Positions 52,151 to 61,536 of a DNA stretch of 64,000 bases are shown here, one piece after another (position 1 is the first letter of the stretch; the number at the start of each line of letters is the position of its first letter). The notes beneath the pieces are model-generated. The model had not been told where the DNA came from. It searched no databases and worked only from the letters and a program-made list of their open reading frames with translations. This stretch comes from Isoalcanivorax pacificus W11-5. GTDB lineage: Bacteria; Pseudomonadota; Gammaproteobacteria; Pseudomonadales; Alcanivoracaceae. A program made the position numbers and the translations under genes. The DNA is taken from NCBI RefSeq assembly GCF_000299335.2, contig NZ_CP004387.1, positions 3,364,994-3,428,993 of the forward strand, read 5' to 3'.

Positions 52151-54786
52151 GTCTGCGGCACCTCGAACGGGTCGTTGTAATACTGGCCACCGCCATCCAG
52201 CCACTCGCTGAGCAGGCGTATTTCTTCCGGGCTGAGCCAGCCAGCATGGCTGCCGCCGTCGGCAAACGGCAGGAAGAAGCGCGCGCTGCCACGGGCATTG
52301 CCGGGGTTCATGCGCTGGCCGAGTTGCACCGGCACCATGACCGGAATCGGGTCGCCGTTTTCATCCAGCCGCAACTCGCCGTTTTCGTCCACTTCGTACA
52401 CCGGCTGGCCGTTCTCGATCAGCGGCACAAGCAACTCCACCAGGGCGCCGTCCTGCAGGGTCAGTTCGGTGTCGGGAAACAGCAGTTCGCGGTAGCTGGT
52501 CATGTGCAGGGGCTGCTGGCCGGAGGCGTCGCCGGTCAGTTCCAGCTGCGCCGGCGCCACCTGCAACTGGCTCATGGCGTCGCGGCGCGTATGGCAGCCT
52601 GAACAGGTCACGTCCACCAGCGTGCCGTTGTCGTCCACCTCGCGCGGCAGGTCCCACAGCGGCTGGATATGGTTCGGGTAATGGATGATGGCGCGGCACA
52701 GGGTGCTCCAGTCCGCCAGACAGTCATCGGTGGCCGGCGCCGGCGTGGTCAGGGCGTCGTAGCCCAGGCGCAGCGGGTCGTCCACGGCGCGCACGGCCGG
52801 GTCGGTCCAGATGTCGACATAGTCCGGGTCGGGGCGCAGTGCCTGATCCTCCGGCAGCAGGCGCGCGCGCACCTGCGCCATGGTTTCGCCGGCATCGGCA
52901 AACAGCGCCGGGTCGGTGTTCGGAAACGGCAGGCCGGTGACCGGCGCACCGTCGTTCAACGGCGCCTGCACGGCGTCATAGCGACCGTGCGGCACGGCGC
53001 TATTGGGCGCATGGCAGCCGTTGCAGCGCAGCGTTTCACCGGGGCGCACCGTCAGCCAGTTGCCGTGCCGGTTACCGAGCGCCTGGCCGGCGGCATCCAC
53101 CAACTGGATATCCAGCGGCACGTTGGCGGGCACCACCGCGCGCACCGAACCGTCCGGCTCCACCGGCACATAGCCGAGAATTTCGCGCATGCCGAAGGCA
53201 GCGCTGCGGCCGAAGGCGGCACCTGGCACCTCCACCACATCGTCATCCGGTATCAGCACCGCCTTGCTGACGCGCAGGAAGCGCACGTTGCGCTGCGCCG
53301 CCGTCATCAGGGCCGGGTCGCGATAATCCGTCAGCGTATCAATGCCCGCCGGGCGGGTGCCCTGCACATTGAAGGCGCCATCCATATCCAGCACGGAACG
53401 GATATCCAGCACGCCGCTGAGTTGCTCGAACAGCAGCGGGTCCAGCCCGGCACCGGGCTGCCCGTCGGCCAGCACCGGCGGCAGGGTGCGCGGCGCCATC
53501 ACCGCCACGTCGCTGATGATGCGGCCCGCCTGCGGCAGCACGACGGGACGCTGGGTGCCGGTAACACGATCAAAAATCCACAGGCCATAGGCGGGCGCGG
53601 CTTCTTCAGCCTCCGGGTTCGCCAGCACCTCGTCGTCGCAGGCACGCAGGCTGCTGCCCACCTGCGCCCGGCAGGGTGACCAGGCCACCAGATAGCGGTC
53701 GGTGCCGTCGAACAGCGGCGCCATGGCGGCCACACGCCCGCCGGCGGAGAGCGTCTCCCGGGTCGGCGCCAGTGGCAGGCCCAGCACATCGGTTTCGGCA
53801 CCCTCGGCGCTTTCGCCCGGCAGCGGTTGCGAGGCGCGCTGGAAACGCTGCACGGCCAGCCGGCGCGGCACGCCAGCCCAGCCGCCGCCGTCTTCGCGGG
53901 CCATCACCAGCAGGTCGCCATTCGGCAACCAGCGCGGGCGGGTGAATTGCAGGCCGTCCGGGTCCGGGTTCTGGCGGTCGCTGCCGTACAGCAGCCCTGT
54001 CGCCGTGCCGTCCGGGTTCAGCGCAAAGAAGTCCAGGCTGTTGCGGTTTTGTTTGTTGTCCCAGCGCAGCGTCAGCACGCGGCCGTCGTCCATCACCATG
54101 GGCGCGAGGTCGTGGCTGGGGTTGAAGCTGATCTGCCGCAGGTCGGTGCCGTCGGCATTCATCACGTGCAGCGCTACGGCAAATTCGCGGCGCGTTTCTT
54201 CCAACGGCGCAAACTGCGGCTTGCCTTCATCGAGCAGGCGCGCACGGGCCTGCCGCTGGCGGGTGGAGACGAACAGGATGCGGCCGTCCGGCAGGTAGCG
54301 TGGCGCCAGGTCCTGGCCTTCCTCGGCGATCAGCTCGTTGCTGATCACGCGGCGCAGTTGCTGGCTGTCGACGTCGTATTCCCAGATATTCCAGGTCGGC
54401 TGCTCGTCGTCATCGGCATTGGGAATTTCCGGTGCGCGCAGCGCGAACAGCAGGCGACGGCCATCGAAACTTACCGACAGGTCGCGGATATCGATCGGGT
54501 CATCAAACAGCCCCGCCGTGAGCACCCGCTCGCGGGCATTGGGAGAGGCCAGATCGCGCAGGTGCAGCACCGCACCGGGAATAAAACCGGCCGGCTCGCG
54601 CAGCACCGGCGACAACGGCGCGCCGTCCTCGTCCAGTGCCTCGCTGCGGCTGACATAGGCCACCGGCCGGTCCAGCAACGCCACGTCGCCACTGCCGCCG
54701 TCACCGCTGCCACCCAGGTCACAGGCCGTCAGCCACAGCACAGCCGCCAGCATGACGCCGGCACGGATCCACCGAGGTGTAAACAT
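52147..54786 (-). CDS. HzsA-like lipoprotein with two c-type heme motifs
   Basis: This 879-residue envelope protein starts at ATG 54786 behind AGGGG. Lipobox WLTAC (Cys about 19). The N-terminal half is WD40/TolB-like propeller sequence (LSVSFDGRRLLFALRAPE, PRYLPDGRILFVSTRQ). Then two CxxCH heme c motifs follow, C588-H592 (CNGCH) and C728-H732 (CSGCH). The layout resembles hydrazine synthase alpha-subunit-related proteins, a large family in organisms that make no hydrazine. First gene of the minus arm; likely an electron-transfer or oxidoreductase subunit, substrate unknown. Confidence 0.85.
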   Translation of the reverse strand: MFTPRWIRAGVMLAAVLWLTACDLGGSGDGGSGDVALLDRPVAYVSRSEALDEDGAPLSPVLREPAGFIPGAVLHLRDLASPNARERVLTAGLFDDPIDIRDLSVSFDGRRLLFALRAPEIPNADDDEQPTWNIWEYDVDSQQLRRVISNELIAEEGQDLAPRYLPDGRILFVSTRQRQARARLLDEGKPQFAPLEETRREFAVALHVMNADGTDLRQISFNPSHDLAPMVMDDGRVLTLRWDNKQNRNSLDFFALNPDGTATGLLYGSDRQNPDPDGLQFTRPRWLPNGDLLVMAREDGGGWAGVPRRLAVQRFQRASQPLPGESAEGAETDVLGLPLAPTRETLSAGGRVAAMAPLFDGTDRYLVAWSPCRAQVGSSLRACDDEVLANPEAEEAAPAYGLWIFDRVTGTQRPVVLPQAGRIISDVAVMAPRTLPPVLADGQPGAGLDPLLFEQLSGVLDIRSVLDMDGAFNVQGTRPAGIDTLTDYRDPALMTAAQRNVRFLRVSKAVLIPDDDVVEVPGAAFGRSAAFGMREILGYVPVEPDGSVRAVVPANVPLDIQLVDAAGQALGNRHGNWLTVRPGETLRCNGCHAPNSAVPHGRYDAVQAPLNDGAPVTGLPFPNTDPALFADAGETMAQVRARLLPEDQALRPDPDYVDIWTDPAVRAVDDPLRLGYDALTTPAPATDDCLADWSTLCRAIIHYPNHIQPLWDLPREVDDNGTLVDVTCSGCHTRRDAMSQLQVAPAQLELTGDASGQQPLHMTSYRELLFPDTELTLQDGALVELLVPLIENGQPVYEVDENGELRLDENGDPIPVMVPVQLGQRMNPGNARGSARFFLPFADGGSHAGWLSPEEIRLLSEWLDGGGQYYNDPFEVPQT

Positions 54787-54910
54787 TTCCCCTGACACGG
54801 TATCTGATTGCCCCCGCACCCTGCTTGTTGTGATCGACCGCCCGTTTCCCCGACGGGCGGTCGGACCGCCAGTATCAACAACTTTGCATTGTAAATCTGG
54901 GCGGCGGTTC

Positions 54911-54963
54911 ACTATACGGGGGTGCGTCAGTAGCGCAAACCCGCCTTGCCAGGCCGTTATAGT
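54911..54963. promoter_or_regulatory. Candidate divergent promoters of the redox cluster
   Basis: A TATAGT lies on the minus strand (54911-54916) and another on the plus strand (54958-54963), in the 253-base gap between the two arms. The -35 elements are poor, which suggests activator dependence. Confidence 0.35.
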
Positions 54964-55039
54964 GGGTGCGGGAACGACAACAAAGACCACAGACGTTCGC
55001 CGCAATGGCGGGCTGCGACCTCGTCGGGGGGATGAGGGG

Positions 55040-56260
55040 ATGAAACGAATCAAACGCGTCACGGCACTGATGCTGTGCCTGGGTGGCCTTGTGGCGGCCA
55101 GCGAGGCGGCGGCGAATGCCCGTGACCAGGCGCAACGGATGCACAACCGTCTGACCGGCACACCGGCCACGGACGCGCTGCTGACCACCATGGCCAGCCT
55201 GATCGACGCCGGGCAGACCCGCGAAGCGGCACTGCTGGCCACCGAGCAGGACGGTTTCTACAACGTGGTGCTGAAAAACTTCGCCACGCCCTGGACCAAC
55301 CGCGAGCGCGATGTGTTCGCCCCGCTGAACGATTACACCGCCACGGTGATCGGGCTGGTGCGCGACGACCGGGATTTCCGTGAAGTGCTGTTCGCCGACC
55401 TGGTCTACACCGGCGACCAGGGCGAGCTCAGCGCGCTGGGCCACAATGACATTCCCGCGCCTTCCGGCACCAGCAACGCGCACTTTGAAGCCATGGAAGC
55501 CGCCCATGTGCCATTGCAGCAAGTGCTCACCGCGCGCGCGCAATCCGCCCTCTACGGCCTGCCCGCCGACGCCACCGCCGGCATCATGACCAGCCGCGCC
55601 GCGGCGAAAGCCTTTTTCTACGCCGGCACCAACCGCGCCATGCTGCGCTTTACCCTGATGAACCACCTCTGCCACGACCTGGAACAGCTCAAGGACGCCA
55701 CTCGGCCGGCAGACCGCATTCGCCAGGACATCACCCGCAGCCCCGGCGGCGACAGCCGCATCTTCCTGAACAACTGCATCGCCTGCCACTCGGGCATGGA
55801 CCCGATGGCCGGCGCCTTCGCCTATTACAACTGGAGCGGCCCGGAAGGTTCACCGGCGGGCGAGATTTTATATAACCGCGACGGCCAGACCGACCCTGCC
55901 ACCGGCACCCGGGTGCAGGCGAAATACCGCATCAATGCCAACAACTTCATCCACGGTTTTGAAACCGGCGACGACACCTGGCTCAACTACTGGCGCGACG
56001 GCCAGAACGCCGTGCTCGGCTGGGACGGCAGCCTGCCCGGCCACGGCCAGGGGGCAAAAAGTCTCGGCCAGGAACTCGCCCACAGTGAAGCGTTCGCGAC
56101 CTGCCAGGCAGAAAAGACGTTCCGCACCGTGTGCCTGCGCAGCCCCGCTTCCACGGCGGACCTGTCACAGGTCGAGGACATGCGCGCCGCGTTCAGCGCC
56201 AACGGCCACCGGCTGCGCGACCTGTTCGTCGACGCTGCCGTCTACTGCATGGGGGACTGA
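55040..56260 (+). CDS. Exported monoheme c-type cytochrome-domain protein
   Basis: This 406-residue protein starts MKRIKRVTALMLCLGG behind GAGGGG; the upstream open frame is non-coding. Signal peptide to about residue 25 (AAANA). One heme c motif CIACH at 246-250, followed by SGMDPMAGAFAYYNW, a pattern seen in DUF1585/DUF1588-type cytochrome-linked proteins. First gene of the plus arm and three bases before the next gene. Redox partner of the diheme lipoproteins by inference. Confidence 0.85.
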   Translation: MKRIKRVTALMLCLGGLVAASEAAANARDQAQRMHNRLTGTPATDALLTTMASLIDAGQTREAALLATEQDGFYNVVLKNFATPWTNRERDVFAPLNDYTATVIGLVRDDRDFREVLFADLVYTGDQGELSALGHNDIPAPSGTSNAHFEAMEAAHVPLQQVLTARAQSALYGLPADATAGIMTSRAAAKAFFYAGTNRAMLRFTLMNHLCHDLEQLKDATRPADRIRQDITRSPGGDSRIFLNNCIACHSGMDPMAGAFAYYNWSGPEGSPAGEILYNRDGQTDPATGTRVQAKYRINANNFIHGFETGDDTWLNYWRDGQNAVLGWDGSLPGHGQGAKSLGQELAHSEAFATCQAEKTFRTVCLRSPASTADLSQVEDMRAAFSANGHRLRDLFVDAAVYCMGD

Positions 56261-56263
56261 GCG

Positions 56264-58771
56264 ATGCGTATCCCGACAATGGCCCTGTCCCTGCTGTTCG
56301 TCGCACTGACCGGCTGCGGTGGCAGTGGCGGCAGCGGTGCGCCGGTGACACAGAACCCGCCGCCGAACAACGACGATGATGTGAACTACACCGGCCCGGT
56401 GGCCCGCACCAGCGATGTGGTCGCCTTCAAGCTCAATGTGTGGGACAACCTGGTGCGTGCCGACCGCTGCGGCGCCTGCCACGGCACCGGCGGCCAGGCG
56501 CCTTCATTTGTGCGCGACGACGACATCAACCTGGCCTATACCGCTGCCAACAGCGTGGTGAACCTGCGCCAGCCGGGCAACTCGCAGATGGTCAGCAAGA
56601 TTCGCGGCGGCCACCACTGCTGGATCGGCAATGACACCATCGCGGCGCAGGCGTGCGCGGACCAGATTACCGTGTGGATCGACAACTGGGCCGGGCAAAG
56701 CATCGACGGCAATGCCGGCGAAGTGGAGTTTGTGCCGCCCCCGATTCGTGATCCGGGCAGCAGCCGAACGTTCCCGGCGTCCTCCGCGCTGTTTGAACAG
56801 CATTTGCATCCGATCCTCGCCACCCATTGCAGCGAGTGCCATGTGCCAAATGCCGCCGGCACACCGATCTCGCCCTACTTCGCCGCCAGCGACGTGGACA
56901 ACGCCTACAAGGCGGTGCAGAACAGCGTCAATCTGGATAACCCGGACGGCTCGCGCCTGGTTGCGCGGCTGCGCGAGGATTCGCACAACTGCTGGAGCGT
57001 ATGCGGCGACGATGCCATCGTGCTACGCGATGCCATTACCGCCATGGCCGAGGGTATTCCGGTCAGCGAACCGGACAGCGCGCTGGTGCTCTCCAAGGCA
57101 TTGCGGCTGGACGATGGCATCCTTGCCGCCAGCGGCGGCCGCCATGACGCCAACGTGATTGCCCGCTATGAATTCCGCAGCGGCACCGGCAACACCGCGT
57201 TCGACAACAGCGGTGTGGAACCACAACTGAACCTGACACTCTCCGGCGATGTGGAATGGGTCGGCGGCTGGGGCATCCGCATCAACAGTGGCAAGGCGCA
57301 GGGCAACACCGCCGCCAGCCGCAAGCTCACCGACCTGATCACCGGCAGCGGCGAATTCACCCTGGAAGCCTGGGTGATCCCGGCCACCACCGGCCAGGAA
57401 AACGCGCATATCGTCAGCTACGCGGCGGGCGCCGACGCGCGCAACCTGACGCTGAGCCAGCAGCAGTCCAGCTATGGCTTCGCACTGCGCCACAACAACA
57501 CCAGCGCCAATGGCGAGCCGCTGCTGGACAGCCCGGCGGAAAGTCTCCAGGCCAGCCTGCAACACGTGGTGCTGACGTTCGATGCGGTCAACGGCCGGCG
57601 GCTGTACATCAACGGCCAGGACAGCGGCATCACTGATCCGGTCGCGCCGTCGGCGCTGGAAAGCTGGAACGACACCTACGCGCTGGTGCTCGGCAACGAA
57701 GCCTCCGGCAACCGGCTCTGGCAGGGCGTGATCCGGTTTGTCGCGGTCCACAACCGCGCACTCAATGCCAGCCAGATTGCTCAGAATTTTGCCGCCGGTG
57801 TGGGCGAGCGCTTCTATCTGCTGTTCAGTATCAGTGAGCTGATCAACACGCCGGAGTCCTATATCGGTTTTGAAGTCTCGCGCTTTGATAACTATGCGTA
57901 TCTGTTCGCCGAGCCGTTTTTCATCAATCTGGACAACACGGCACCACAGGCCACTACCCTGCAGGGGCTGCGCGTCGGCATCAACGGCCGCGAAATCACC
58001 GTCGGCCAGACCTGGAGCCAGCTCGACACCGAGATCGGCGGCCCCGGCTACCTCGGCGGCATACAGCCGCTGTCCCGGCTGGGCACCATCATCGCGCTGG
58101 ACGTGGGCCAGGAGCAGGATGAATTTTTCCTCTCGTTCGCGCGCCTGGGCAGCCACACCAATGTCTACACCGAACCGACACCGATCCCGATTCCGAAAGT
58201 GCCGGCGGCACCGCAGCCGGATATCGGCGTGCGCACCTTCGACGAAATCAACGCCACCATGAGCGCGCTCACCGGCGTGCCGGCGACCTGGGGCGATGTG
58301 CCGGAAACCTTCTCACTGGTGCGGCAGCAGTTGCCGATCAGTGACGGCTTTGGCGGTTTCCTGACTGCGCACCAGATCGGCGTGGCGCAATTGGCGATTG
58401 AGTACTGCAACGCCCTCGTGGAAGCAGAAATGACAGGCAGTGCCGGCATCGCGCCGCTGTTCACCGGCTTCGACTACAACGCCAATGCGCAGTCGATCAG
58501 TGACCAGGACTGGCAGGACCAGATCATCACCCCGCTGCTTGCGCGCATGCTCGGCACCGGGCTGGATTCGCAGCCGGCCCATGCCAGTGTGCGCACCGAA
58601 CTGACGCAGCTGCTGCTGTCCACCGGCGATGTGAAACCGGTGGGCGCACCGGACGGTGTGCCCGATGGTCTGGCCCGCTGCAATGGCGCCTGCCCCGCCG
58701 GGCAGACGGCAACCGCGGTGAAAGCCGCCTGTGCCGCCGCACTCGGCGGCGCCACCATGCTGATCAAATAA
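56264..58771 (+). CDS. LamG-domain lipoprotein with two c-type heme motifs
   Basis: This 835-residue lipoprotein has lipobox ALTGC (Cys18) and a Gly/Pro/Asp linker. CGACH (C69-H73) and CSECH (C189-H193) are the heme motifs. About 300-510 is a LamG/concanavalin-like sandwich (FTLEAWVIPATTGQ, LYINGQDSG), which usually binds glycans or proteins. The C-terminal third has no family I can name; it ends with two CxxxC pairs. It follows the monoheme gene by three bases and precedes the Tat-exported gene by eleven. Confidence 0.86.
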   Translation: MRIPTMALSLLFVALTGCGGSGGSGAPVTQNPPPNNDDDVNYTGPVARTSDVVAFKLNVWDNLVRADRCGACHGTGGQAPSFVRDDDINLAYTAANSVVNLRQPGNSQMVSKIRGGHHCWIGNDTIAAQACADQITVWIDNWAGQSIDGNAGEVEFVPPPIRDPGSSRTFPASSALFEQHLHPILATHCSECHVPNAAGTPISPYFAASDVDNAYKAVQNSVNLDNPDGSRLVARLREDSHNCWSVCGDDAIVLRDAITAMAEGIPVSEPDSALVLSKALRLDDGILAASGGRHDANVIARYEFRSGTGNTAFDNSGVEPQLNLTLSGDVEWVGGWGIRINSGKAQGNTAASRKLTDLITGSGEFTLEAWVIPATTGQENAHIVSYAAGADARNLTLSQQQSSYGFALRHNNTSANGEPLLDSPAESLQASLQHVVLTFDAVNGRRLYINGQDSGITDPVAPSALESWNDTYALVLGNEASGNRLWQGVIRFVAVHNRALNASQIAQNFAAGVGERFYLLFSISELINTPESYIGFEVSRFDNYAYLFAEPFFINLDNTAPQATTLQGLRVGINGREITVGQTWSQLDTEIGGPGYLGGIQPLSRLGTIIALDVGQEQDEFFLSFARLGSHTNVYTEPTPIPIPKVPAAPQPDIGVRTFDEINATMSALTGVPATWGDVPETFSLVRQQLPISDGFGGFLTAHQIGVAQLAIEYCNALVEAEMTGSAGIAPLFTGFDYNANAQSISDQDWQDQIITPLLARMLGTGLDSQPAHASVRTELTQLLLSTGDVKPVGAPDGVPDGLARCNGACPAGQTATAVKAACAAALGGATMLIK

Positions 58772-58782
58772 CGGAGGCCAGG

Positions 58783-60342
58783 ATGAGACGCTTACCGCCA
58801 CTGCATCCGGATATGCCGCTGACGCGGCTGAACCATGGCCGGCCAATGACCCGGCGCGACTTTCTCGCACGCGGCCTGCTGCGCGGCGCCGGGCTGGTCA
58901 GCAGCCTGGGTGTGTTCAGTCTGTTCAGTAATCCGCGCGCGGCCATGGCCGCCCTGGCGCCCGATCTGGAAAACCTGAAAGCCGGCTGCGGCATTCAGGT
59001 GGCCGGTGCCGGCAAAATTCCTTTCATCTGTTTCGATCTGGCTGGCGGCGCCAGCATGGCCGGCTCGAACGTGCTGGTCGGTCGCGAAGGCGGGCAGGAG
59101 GCGTTTCTGTCTGCTGCCGGCTATTCGATGCAGGGCCTGCCCGGCAACATGCTGCCGTCACTGGGCAGCCCGTTCATTGACCGCAGCCTGGGCCTGGCCT
59201 TCCATACCGACTCGGGGTTTCTTCAGGGCATTCTGGAAAAAACCAGTGCCGGCGCGCGTGCCGGCACCAACGGCTGTGTGATTCCGGCTCGCTCGGAAAA
59301 CGACACCGCCAACAATCCGCACAACCCGCTGTACGGCATCTTCAAGGCTGGCGCCAACGGCGAGCTGCTGGCGCTGGCTGGCTCCTCCAGTTCCGATTCC
59401 GGCGGCAATTCCATGGCGCCTGCCTGGCTGATCGATCCGAGCGTGCGGCCGACCAAGGTGGACCGTCCCTCGGATGTCACCGGCCTGGTCAACACCGGCA
59501 AGCTGGTTGGCCTGCTGGACCAGTCCGATGCGGTAGCAGTGATGGAAGCGGTGGCGCGCATCAGCCACAGCAAACTCGGCCAGGTGGATACCGCCGTGAC
59601 CCAGGATGCCGTGCTGAAAGAACTGATGCGCTGCGGGTATATCGAAGCGGCGGATATCACCGACCGCTACGGGGATCCGTCAGCGCTGAACCCGGTGCTG
59701 GATACAAACATCGTCGGCGACGGCGGTATCTTTACCGAAGCTGAATTCAACAGTGACAGCGAATTCCGCAAGACCGCCTCCATCATGAAACTGGTCATTG
59801 GCGGTTACGCGGGCGCCGGCTGCGTCACCATCGGCGGCTACGATTACCACACCGGCGAACGCGGCACCGGCGAGCTGCGCGACCTGCGCGCCGGCCGCTG
59901 CATGGGGGCCTGCCTGGAATACGCTGCACGGATGGGCACGCCGTTGATGCTGTATGTGTTCAGCGACGGTTCGGTGTCCAGCAATGGCCGCATCGACGAT
60001 TCCATCAATGGCCGGGGCAAAGGCGAATGGACCGGCGACAGCAGCGGCACGGCGGCGTCGTTCTTTCTGGTCTACAATCCCGGCGGGCGGCCACAGCTGC
60101 TCGGCGGTTCGCCTGATGAACAGGCGCGCCACCAGCAGCTTGGCTGGATGCGTGCCAACGGTTCGGTGGAAACGGCCAGTTCGCCGGCGGCCAACAACGT
60201 CAACCTGCTGGTGGAAACGGTATTGCTGAACTACATGGCATTGCATGGTGAAGCGGGCCTGTTCGGCAGCCGCTTCCCGCTGCACAGCCTGGGCAACGCC
60301 ACCATGATGGAGCGCCTGACGGCGTTCCAGCCGATTGTCTGA
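58783..60342 (+). CDS. Tat-exported DUF1501-like protein
   Basis: This 519-residue protein has a twin-arginine signal (TRRDFLARGLLRGAG, about 23-37, then a hydrophobic stretch ending AAMA), so it is folded and probably cofactor-loaded before export. The middle resembles DUF1501/alkaline-phosphatase-superfamily proteins (GGYDYHTGERGTGELRDL, MLYVFSDGSVSSNG). No catalytic residues can be assigned confidently. DUF1501 proteins commonly pair with cytochrome-containing DUF1585-type partners, as here. Confidence 0.82.
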   Translation: MRRLPPLHPDMPLTRLNHGRPMTRRDFLARGLLRGAGLVSSLGVFSLFSNPRAAMAALAPDLENLKAGCGIQVAGAGKIPFICFDLAGGASMAGSNVLVGREGGQEAFLSAAGYSMQGLPGNMLPSLGSPFIDRSLGLAFHTDSGFLQGILEKTSAGARAGTNGCVIPARSENDTANNPHNPLYGIFKAGANGELLALAGSSSSDSGGNSMAPAWLIDPSVRPTKVDRPSDVTGLVNTGKLVGLLDQSDAVAVMEAVARISHSKLGQVDTAVTQDAVLKELMRCGYIEAADITDRYGDPSALNPVLDTNIVGDGGIFTEAEFNSDSEFRKTASIMKLVIGGYAGAGCVTIGGYDYHTGERGTGELRDLRAGRCMGACLEYAARMGTPLMLYVFSDGSVSSNGRIDDSINGRGKGEWTGDSSGTAASFFLVYNPGGRPQLLGGSPDEQARHQQLGWMRANGSVETASSPAANNVNLLVETVLLNYMALHGEAGLFGSRFPLHSLGNATMMERLTAFQPIV

Positions 60343-60385
60343 CGATTGCCTGACGCTGCGCCCGTTTACCTTGATGGAGTCACGC

Positions 60386-61351
60386 GTGCCACGACTGCTG
60401 CTGACCTGCCTCCTGTCACTGTGCTGGCTGGCCGCCAGCGCGCACGCCGACTGGGTGCAGGCGCAGTGGAACGTGATGGGCACGCGCGCCACGCTGGAAT
60501 TCTGGCCGGGCGAGCAGGACAGCCGCGACACCGTGGCGCAGATCCAGGCGGAGTTCGACCGTATCAACGGGCAATACTCGCCCTGGCGCGAAGGCAGCGA
60601 GCTGTATCAGGCCAACCACACGGCGACGCAGGCCCCGATGACCGTGTCGGAGGAATTTGCGCAACTGATCGAGACGTCGCGTCACTATACCACCCTGACG
60701 GACGGCGCCTTCGACATCAGCTTTGCCACCGTCGGCCACCTGTACGATTACCGCGCCGGCATCGCCCCGGATGACGACGCCCTGGCACACGCCAGGGAGG
60801 GTGTCGGCATGGACAAGGTCACGCTTGATGAACAGCGTCGCCTGCGCCTGCACCATCCGGCCACACGCATTGATCTCGGCGGCATCGCCAAGGGCTACGC
60901 CATCGACCGCGCCGTGGCCATCCTGCATCAGGCCGGCGTGCGCCATGCCTATATCAGCCTGGGCGGCGACAGTTATGTGCTCGGCGACCGGCGCGGCCGC
61001 GCCTGGCAGGTCGGCATCCGCCATCCACGCCGCGAAGAAGCCGTGGCGATTTCCCTGCCACTGGAAGATATCGCCGTCTCCACCTCCGGCGATTACGAAC
61101 GCTTTTTTATCCGCGACGGTGAGCATGTGCATCACATCCTCAGCCCCGCCAGTGGCAAGCCGGCCGGTGAGCTGGTCAGCGTCACCGTGCTGGCCGAGCG
61201 CGGCATCGACGCCGACGCCCTGTCCACCAGCCTGTTCGTGCTCGGTCGCGAGCAGGGCCTGGCATTGGCGAATCGGCTGCCGGGGGTGTCGGCGATTCTG
61301 ATTGATCGGCATGGTGAGGTGTTTTATTCGGAGGATTTGGGGGCGTTGTGA
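60386..61351 (+). CDS. apbE: FAD:protein FMN transferase ApbE
   Basis: ApbE covalently attaches FMN from FAD to Thr/Ser of exported proteins, requiring magnesium. From GTG 60386 (GGAG six bases upstream) it gives 321 residues with signal peptide LLLTCLLSLCWLAASAHA; ATG 60374 is an alternative. Family motifs are NVMGTRATLEFW, DGAFDISFATVG, IDLGGIAKGYAIDRA, SLGGDSYVLG and GIDADALSTSLFVLG. Last gene of the plus arm. Its target should be an envelope protein with an [S/T]GA[S/T] motif; the DUF3570 neighbour has one. Confidence 0.95.
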   Translation: MPRLLLTCLLSLCWLAASAHADWVQAQWNVMGTRATLEFWPGEQDSRDTVAQIQAEFDRINGQYSPWREGSELYQANHTATQAPMTVSEEFAQLIETSRHYTTLTDGAFDISFATVGHLYDYRAGIAPDDDALAHAREGVGMDKVTLDEQRRLRLHHPATRIDLGGIAKGYAIDRAVAILHQAGVRHAYISLGGDSYVLGDRRGRAWQVGIRHPRREEAVAISLPLEDIAVSTSGDYERFFIRDGEHVHHILSPASGKPAGELVSVTVLAERGIDADALSTSLFVLGREQGLALANRLPGVSAILIDRHGEVFYSEDLGAL

Positions 61352-61375
61352 AGAAGGCCGGATGCAAAAAAGAAG

Positions 61376-61476
61376 GGTCGGACGTCTGACGTCGGACGTC
61401 TGACGCAAAAGAAGAAGAGCAAAGAACCGACGTCTTTTTGTTTTAGCGTCCGACGTCAGACGTCCGACGTCCGACC
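61376..61476. repeat. Long inverted repeat built from GTC(G/T)GAC units
   Basis: The 30-base arm at 61376-61405 and its inverted partner at 61447-61476 agree at 27 of 30 positions. Each arm is four GTC(G/T)GAC-type units. Located between apbE and murI in a 185-base gap; a T-rich stretch precedes the right arm. Could form a strong hairpin or reflect a dispersed repeat family. Confidence 0.8.
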
Positions 61477-61536
61477 CCTTATATCCCCCCCCACTACCGA
61501 GTACACTCCCCCCAAACCCACAACCCCCTCACCCCC

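Noticed and set aside
52147-54786. Hydrazine synthase (anammox) function
   Set aside because: Resemblance is to the broad HzsA-related family only; there are no beta/gamma subunits or hydrazine dehydrogenase, and the gene context is of another kind.
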